A stretch of 64,000 bases of DNA from positions 1-64,000 of the forward strand of contig JBCCEF010000025.1 in assembly GCA_039030395.1 (NCBI GenBank). Direction: 5' to 3'. Made by a program: the position numbers and the translations under genes. Under the pieces are notes generated by a model. It was not told where the DNA came from, searched no databases, and saw nothing but the letters and a program-made list of their open reading frames with translations. This document shows positions 60,685 through 64,000 of this stretch, in pieces. How positions within the stretch are numbered: position 1 is the first letter of the stretch; every line of letters begins with the position of its first letter. Origin of the DNA: Acidobacteriota bacterium (GTDB lineage Bacteria; Acidobacteriota; Thermoanaerobaculia; Multivoradales; JBCCEF01).

Positions 60685-61680
60685 TCAGTAGCTTGAGAGC
60701 TGGCGCACCTGAGCCACCAGCTTCTCGACGTTCGGTAGATAAAAGGCTTCCATCGGCGGGCTGTAGGGTACCGGCGTATCCAAGCAGGTCAGCCGCTGCA
60801 CAGGACCATCCAGCCACTCGAAGGCGGACTCGGCAATGCGCGCCGCCACCTCCCCGGCCAGCGAGCCCGTCCGAGGCTCTTCATTGAGTACCAGCACACG
60901 ATTCGTCTTGCGCACCGTGGCGAGGATCGCCTCGTCATCGAGGGGCTTCAACGTCCGCAAATCGAGCACTTCCAGTTCGATTCCGTCACCGCTCAGGATC
61001 TCCGCCGCCTCCAGCGCGACGTGCAGCATAGCACCGTAGGTGATGACCGAAAGATCCTTACCCTCTCGGGCGATACGCGCCTTGCCAATGTCCACCGGAG
61101 CGGGATTCTCGGGCAGTTCCGCCTTCACCCTCCGGTACAGGTACTTGTGCTCGAAGAAGAGCACCGGATTGAGATCGTCGATCGCCGACCGCATCAGGCC
61201 GTAGGCGTCTGCGACGGTGGCCGGCGCCACGATCTTGAGACCCGGCGCGCGGTGGAAGAAACCCTCCGGGTTCTGGCTGTGGAAGGCCGAGCCGTGAACA
61301 TTGCCGCCGCACGGCCCCCGCACCACCATCGGCACCGCCGGTCCCCAACGGTAGTGATTGGGCGCCGCGAAATTGACGATCTGGTTGAAGGCGCAAGCGA
61401 TGAAGTCGATGAACTGCATCTCGACCACCGGTCGGCGACCCATCATGGCGGCACCGATGGCGGCACCGACGATGGCCGATTCGCTGATCGGTGTGTCGAT
61501 CACCCGCTCCTCGCCGAAGCGCTCGAGAAATCCCTGAGTCACCCGGAAGGCGCCGCCGTAGGTGCCGATGTCCTCGCCGATCATGAACACCCGCTCGTCG
61601 CTCTCCATGGCGTCCCACATGGCGCGGCGGATCGCCGCCAGGTAGGTGACGGCACCCTCGCCGCCGGCCGCGGCGCTCAT
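60685..61680 (-). CDS. pdhB: 2-oxoacid dehydrogenase E1 beta subunit
   Basis: A protein of 331 residues, family length. Motifs: VTYLAAIRRAMWDAMESDERVF (as AIRRAMWDAMESD), IGEDIGTYGGAFRVTQGFLE, DTPISESAIVGAAIGAAMMG, MQFIDFIACAFNQIVN and the C-terminal LEVLDLRTLKPLDDEAIL. It binds ThDP at the interface with E1 alpha. ATG 61680 overlaps the E1 alpha stop by ATGA; the longer frame to 61860 would sit inside pdhA and is rejected. Sequence cannot separate pyruvate from branched-chain types, though QNPEGFFHRAPGLKIVAP is shared with pyruvate-type enzymes. Confidence 0.94.
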   Translation of the reverse strand: MSAAAGGEGAVTYLAAIRRAMWDAMESDERVFMIGEDIGTYGGAFRVTQGFLERFGEERVIDTPISESAIVGAAIGAAMMGRRPVVEMQFIDFIACAFNQIVNFAAPNHYRWGPAVPMVVRGPCGGNVHGSAFHSQNPEGFFHRAPGLKIVAPATVADAYGLMRSAIDDLNPVLFFEHKYLYRRVKAELPENPAPVDIGKARIAREGKDLSVITYGAMLHVALEAAEILSGDGIELEVLDLRTLKPLDDEAILATVRKTNRVLVLNEEPRTGSLAGEVAARIAESAFEWLDGPVQRLTCLDTPVPYSPPMEAFYLPNVEKLVAQVRQLSSY

Positions 61681-62702
61681 GCGAACACCCCTTCGAGGGC
61701 CCGTTCCGCCGGCGGGAAGGGGGACTCCAGGGCGAAGTCGACCTCCGCGTCGAGGGATTTTTCGATCTCGGCGGCGATACCGTCGAGCTCTTCTTGGCTC
61801 GCCAGCTCGGTGCTCAGCAGGTGCTTTTCGAAGCGCGCGATGGGATCCTTGGCAGCCCACTCTTCGAACAGCTCCTCAGGCACGTAGCCGGCGTCGTCGT
61901 GCTCGGCGTGGCCCTTCATGCGGAAGGTCTTGGACTCGATCAAGGTCGGTCCGCCGCCTTGGCGGCCGCGCTCGACGGCGCGTCGGGTCGCCTCGTAGAC
62001 CGCCAGCACGTCGTTGCCGTCGACGATCTCGCCGGCGATGCCGTAGCCCACCGCTTTGGACACGATGTCCCGGCAGCGCATCTGCTTGCGCGTCGGGGTC
62101 GAGTAGGCGTAGCCGTTGTTCTCGGCGATGACCACCAGCGGTAGGTTCTCCACCGCCGCAAAGTTCATCCCCTCATGGAAGTCCCCGGTCGACGTACCGC
62201 CATCGCCGATGTAGGTGAGGGCCACCCAGTCCTTGCCCTCCATGCGACCCGCCAGCGCCACCCCGGCCATCACCGGAATCAAGGCGCCGAGCATCGAAAT
62301 GGGCGCCACCAGGCCCCGTTCGAGGTCGCCGAAGTGGGTGTTGCCGTCCTTACCGCCGGTGGGGCTTGTGCCGCGGGCCATGTACTGGGTCATCACCTCG
62401 CGCGGCTGCACGCCGCGCACCAGCATGCTCCCCAGATTGCGGATGATCGGCCCCATGAAGTCGTCCGGGCCCAGGGCGTAGGCGCTGCCGACGGAGGTCG
62501 CCTCCTGGCCGTGGCCGGAATACAGCCCGCCCACCACCTTGCCCTGGCGGTAGAGGTTCGACAACCGCGCCTCGACCCGCCGGGTGAGGGTCATGAAGTG
62601 ATAGAGGCGCTTCTGATCCTCAGGCCCAAGGGAAGTGGCGGCCAGGCGATCCGCCGACTCCTCTTGCGCCTTTGGATGGAGCGGCCCGAAGTTCTTGCTC
62701 AT
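61677..62702 (-). CDS. pdhA: 2-oxoacid dehydrogenase E1 alpha subunit
   Basis: A protein of 341 residues. The ThDP motif is YIGDGGTSTGDFHEGMNFAAV, with ENNGYAYSTP after it; GLYSGHGQEATSVGSAYAL, ARGTSPTGGKDGNTHFGD and PTLIESKTFRMKGHAEHDDAG are further E1 alpha motifs. With E1 beta it decarboxylates a 2-oxoacid and reductively acylates E2. It begins 18 bases after lpdA, so E3 is the upstream gene, an unusual but known order. It shares no sequence with the homodimeric AceE encoded at 1.8-4.5 kb. Confidence 0.94.
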   Translation of the reverse strand: MSKNFGPLHPKAQEESADRLAATSLGPEDQKRLYHFMTLTRRVEARLSNLYRQGKVVGGLYSGHGQEATSVGSAYALGPDDFMGPIIRNLGSMLVRGVQPREVMTQYMARGTSPTGGKDGNTHFGDLERGLVAPISMLGALIPVMAGVALAGRMEGKDWVALTYIGDGGTSTGDFHEGMNFAAVENLPLVVIAENNGYAYSTPTRKQMRCRDIVSKAVGYGIAGEIVDGNDVLAVYEATRRAVERGRQGGGPTLIESKTFRMKGHAEHDDAGYVPEELFEEWAAKDPIARFEKHLLSTELASQEELDGIAAEIEKSLDAEVDFALESPFPPAERALEGVFA

Positions 62703-62720
62703 CGGATCAGGCTCACCCTT

Positions 62721-64000
62721 CTAGAAGTGGATCGCCGCACCGTGCGAAGCGTGCGCCGCTTCCATCACCGACTCGGCCAGGGTCGGGTGGGCGTGAACGG
62801 TGCGGAACAGCTCCTCGGTGGTCGTTTCAACGGACAGGGCGACGCAGGCTTCGGCAATCAGGTCCGTGGCGTGGGGACCGATGATGTGGACGCCGAGCAG
62901 TTCGTCGTATTTCTTGTCCCGCACCACCTTGACGAAACCGACGGTCTTGCCCTCGATGGCCGCCTTGCCGGAGGCGCTGAAGGGGAATTTGCCGATCGCC
63001 ACCTCGTAGCCTGCCTCCTTCGCGGCCGCTTCCGTCAGGCCGACGCTGCCGACCTCCGGGTCGGTGTAGACCACCGACGGCACCTTGCCGTAGTCGAGGG
63101 GCCGGGTGGCGTGGCCGGCCATGTGCTCGACCGCCAGAATGCCCTCGGCGGAGGCCTTGTGGGCCAGCCAGGGACCGGCCACCACCACGTCGCCGATGGC
63201 GTAGATGTTGTCCACCGCCGTCTGCATCATCTCGTTGGTCTGGAGGTAGCCTTTTTCGGTGGTCAGACCGACTGCGTCGAGGCCGATGTTGTCGGTCACC
63301 GGACCGCGGCCGACGGCCACCAGCAGCATCTCCGCCTCCAGCGGATCGGCGCCTTCGAGATCCAACTTGACGCCCGTCTCGGTGGTTTCCACGGCCTTCA
63401 ACTTGGTACCGGTCAGCGACTTGATGCCGCGCTTGCGGAAGGCCTTTGCGAGTTCGGAGGAGACCTCTTCATCCTCCAACGGCAGCAGCCGCGGCAGCAT
63501 CTCCAGCAGCGTCACCTCGCTGCCGAAGGAGGTGAAGATGGAGGCAAACTCGGTACCGACGGCGCCGGCGCCCAAGACCGCCAGGGTCTTCGGCACCTTC
63601 GGCACCTTGAGCATGTGGTCGGAGTTGATCACCTTCTCGCCGTCGACCGGCGCGAAGGGCAGATCCCGCGGCACGGAGCCGGTGGCGATCAGGATGTTCG
63701 CCGTGGTGTATACCGACTTGCCCTTGCCGTCGTCCACCTCGACCTCGTTCTTGCCGACGATACGGCCGAAGCCGTGGATGCCCTTAACGTTGTTCTTTTT
63801 GAACAGGAACTGCACGCCGCCGGCATTCTTGTCCACCACCTTCTGCTTGCGCTGGTGCGCCTTGTCGAGATCGAGTTGCGGATCGCCCACTTGGATACCC
63901 AGGCCGCCGGCGTGGCGGATTTCGTCGAGCACCGACGCCGTGTGGAGGAGCGCCTTGGTGGGAATGCAGCCGCGATGCAGGCAGGTACCCCCGAACTTCG
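62721..64000 (-). CDS. lpdA: Dihydrolipoamide dehydrogenase (E3), N-terminus beyond the window
   Basis: At least 426 residues in frame; the frame runs to the window edge. The redox disulfide is near the edge as GGTCLHRGCIPTKALLHTA (Cys-x4-Cys), which places about 40 residues outside. NAD domain: VLGAGAVGTEFASIFTSFG; FAD domain: NIYAIGDVVVAGPWLAHKA. The C-terminal dimer interface has the active-site His-Glu pair (TVHAHPTLAESVMEA). It reoxidises E2 dihydrolipoamide with NAD+. It leads the operon with pdhA, pdhB and pdhC. Confidence 0.95.
   Translation of the reverse strand, partial: KFGGTCLHRGCIPTKALLHTASVLDEIRHAGGLGIQVGDPQLDLDKAHQRKQKVVDKNAGGVQFLFKKNNVKGIHGFGRIVGKNEVEVDDGKGKSVYTTANILIATGSVPRDLPFAPVDGEKVINSDHMLKVPKVPKTLAVLGAGAVGTEFASIFTSFGSEVTLLEMLPRLLPLEDEEVSSELAKAFRKRGIKSLTGTKLKAVETTETGVKLDLEGADPLEAEMLLVAVGRGPVTDNIGLDAVGLTTEKGYLQTNEMMQTAVDNIYAIGDVVVAGPWLAHKASAEGILAVEHMAGHATRPLDYGKVPSVVYTDPEVGSVGLTEAAAKEAGYEVAIGKFPFSASGKAAIEGKTVGFVKVVRDKKYDELLGVHIIGPHATDLIAEACVALSVETTTEELFRTVHAHPTLAESVMEAAHASHGAAIHF

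Overview
The window is 64 kb of GC-rich bacterial chromosome, densely coded on both strands, with no phage genes, transposase or CRISPR array. Several proteins point to Acidobacteriota, probably the Thermoanaerobaculia. They are a secreted von Willebrand factor A protein of the 'VWFA-related acidobacterial' type, a P-domain protein ending in an IPTL-CTERM sorting signal, a secreted S55 (SpoIVB-like) peptidase, and many large secreted beta-propeller and peptidase proteins. This placement is an inference from family content, not from a marker gene.

Layout, left to right. A gene tail, a DUF2071 protein and a YceI protein precede aceE (homodimeric pyruvate dehydrogenase E1). A glycosyltransferase follows, convergent with a six-gene, tightly overlapping minus-strand operon: recN, a Sua5/YrdC protein, a secreted S55 peptidase, a secreted beta-propeller, coaD and an adenosine-deaminase-like gene. 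Next come an FHA-GGDEF protein, a three-gene unit (proline dehydrogenase, proC, glutamine amidotransferase), an orphan BoxB/PaaA-like di-iron protein, a GNAT gene, and a TPR protein preceded by a small secreted peptide. After lipA comes nadA-nadB-nadC, the complete de novo quinolinate branch of NAD synthesis, behind a promoter with a palindromic operator. The 27-37 kb part holds a YyaL-type protein, a small exported protein, a cobalamin-binding protein, a hydrolase, a 958-residue M28 peptidase lipoprotein, a POT transporter and tRNA-Pro(CGG). From 37.6 kb there are fadD, the VWFA protein, a PP2C / DnaJ-TPR / helical-repeat / RodZ-like cluster, a large GreA fusion, an ECF sigma and anti-sigma pair, manC, the P-domain/IPTL-CTERM protein, a HerA-like ATPase with a phytase-like lipoprotein, gdhA, an outer-membrane protein and a TrmJ-type methyltransferase. 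The window ends in an operon (lpdA-pdhA-pdhB-pdhC) for a heterodimeric-E1 2-oxoacid dehydrogenase complex.

The most unusual content is non-coding. Seven copies of a 130-205 bp multi-hairpin repeat lie between genes (19281-19437, 23385-23545, 35237-35410, 37359-37490, 47027-47230, 57877-58054, 59071-59254). Stem sequences differ between copies while pairing is kept. Five copies sit exactly at the 3' end of a gene and contain that gene's stop codon. One truncated copy lies between tRNA-Pro and a duplicate of its 3' half. A second, unrelated palindrome of about 180 bp (5693-5876) lies between two convergent genes and contains the stop codons of both.

Functional themes are pyruvate and lipoate metabolism (aceE, the pdh operon, lipA), NAD synthesis, proline and glutamate metabolism (proC, proline dehydrogenase, gdhA), and envelope biogenesis and secretion. 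Many adjacent genes overlap by 1-4 bases (ATGA, TTGA or TGATG junctions), indicating translational coupling.
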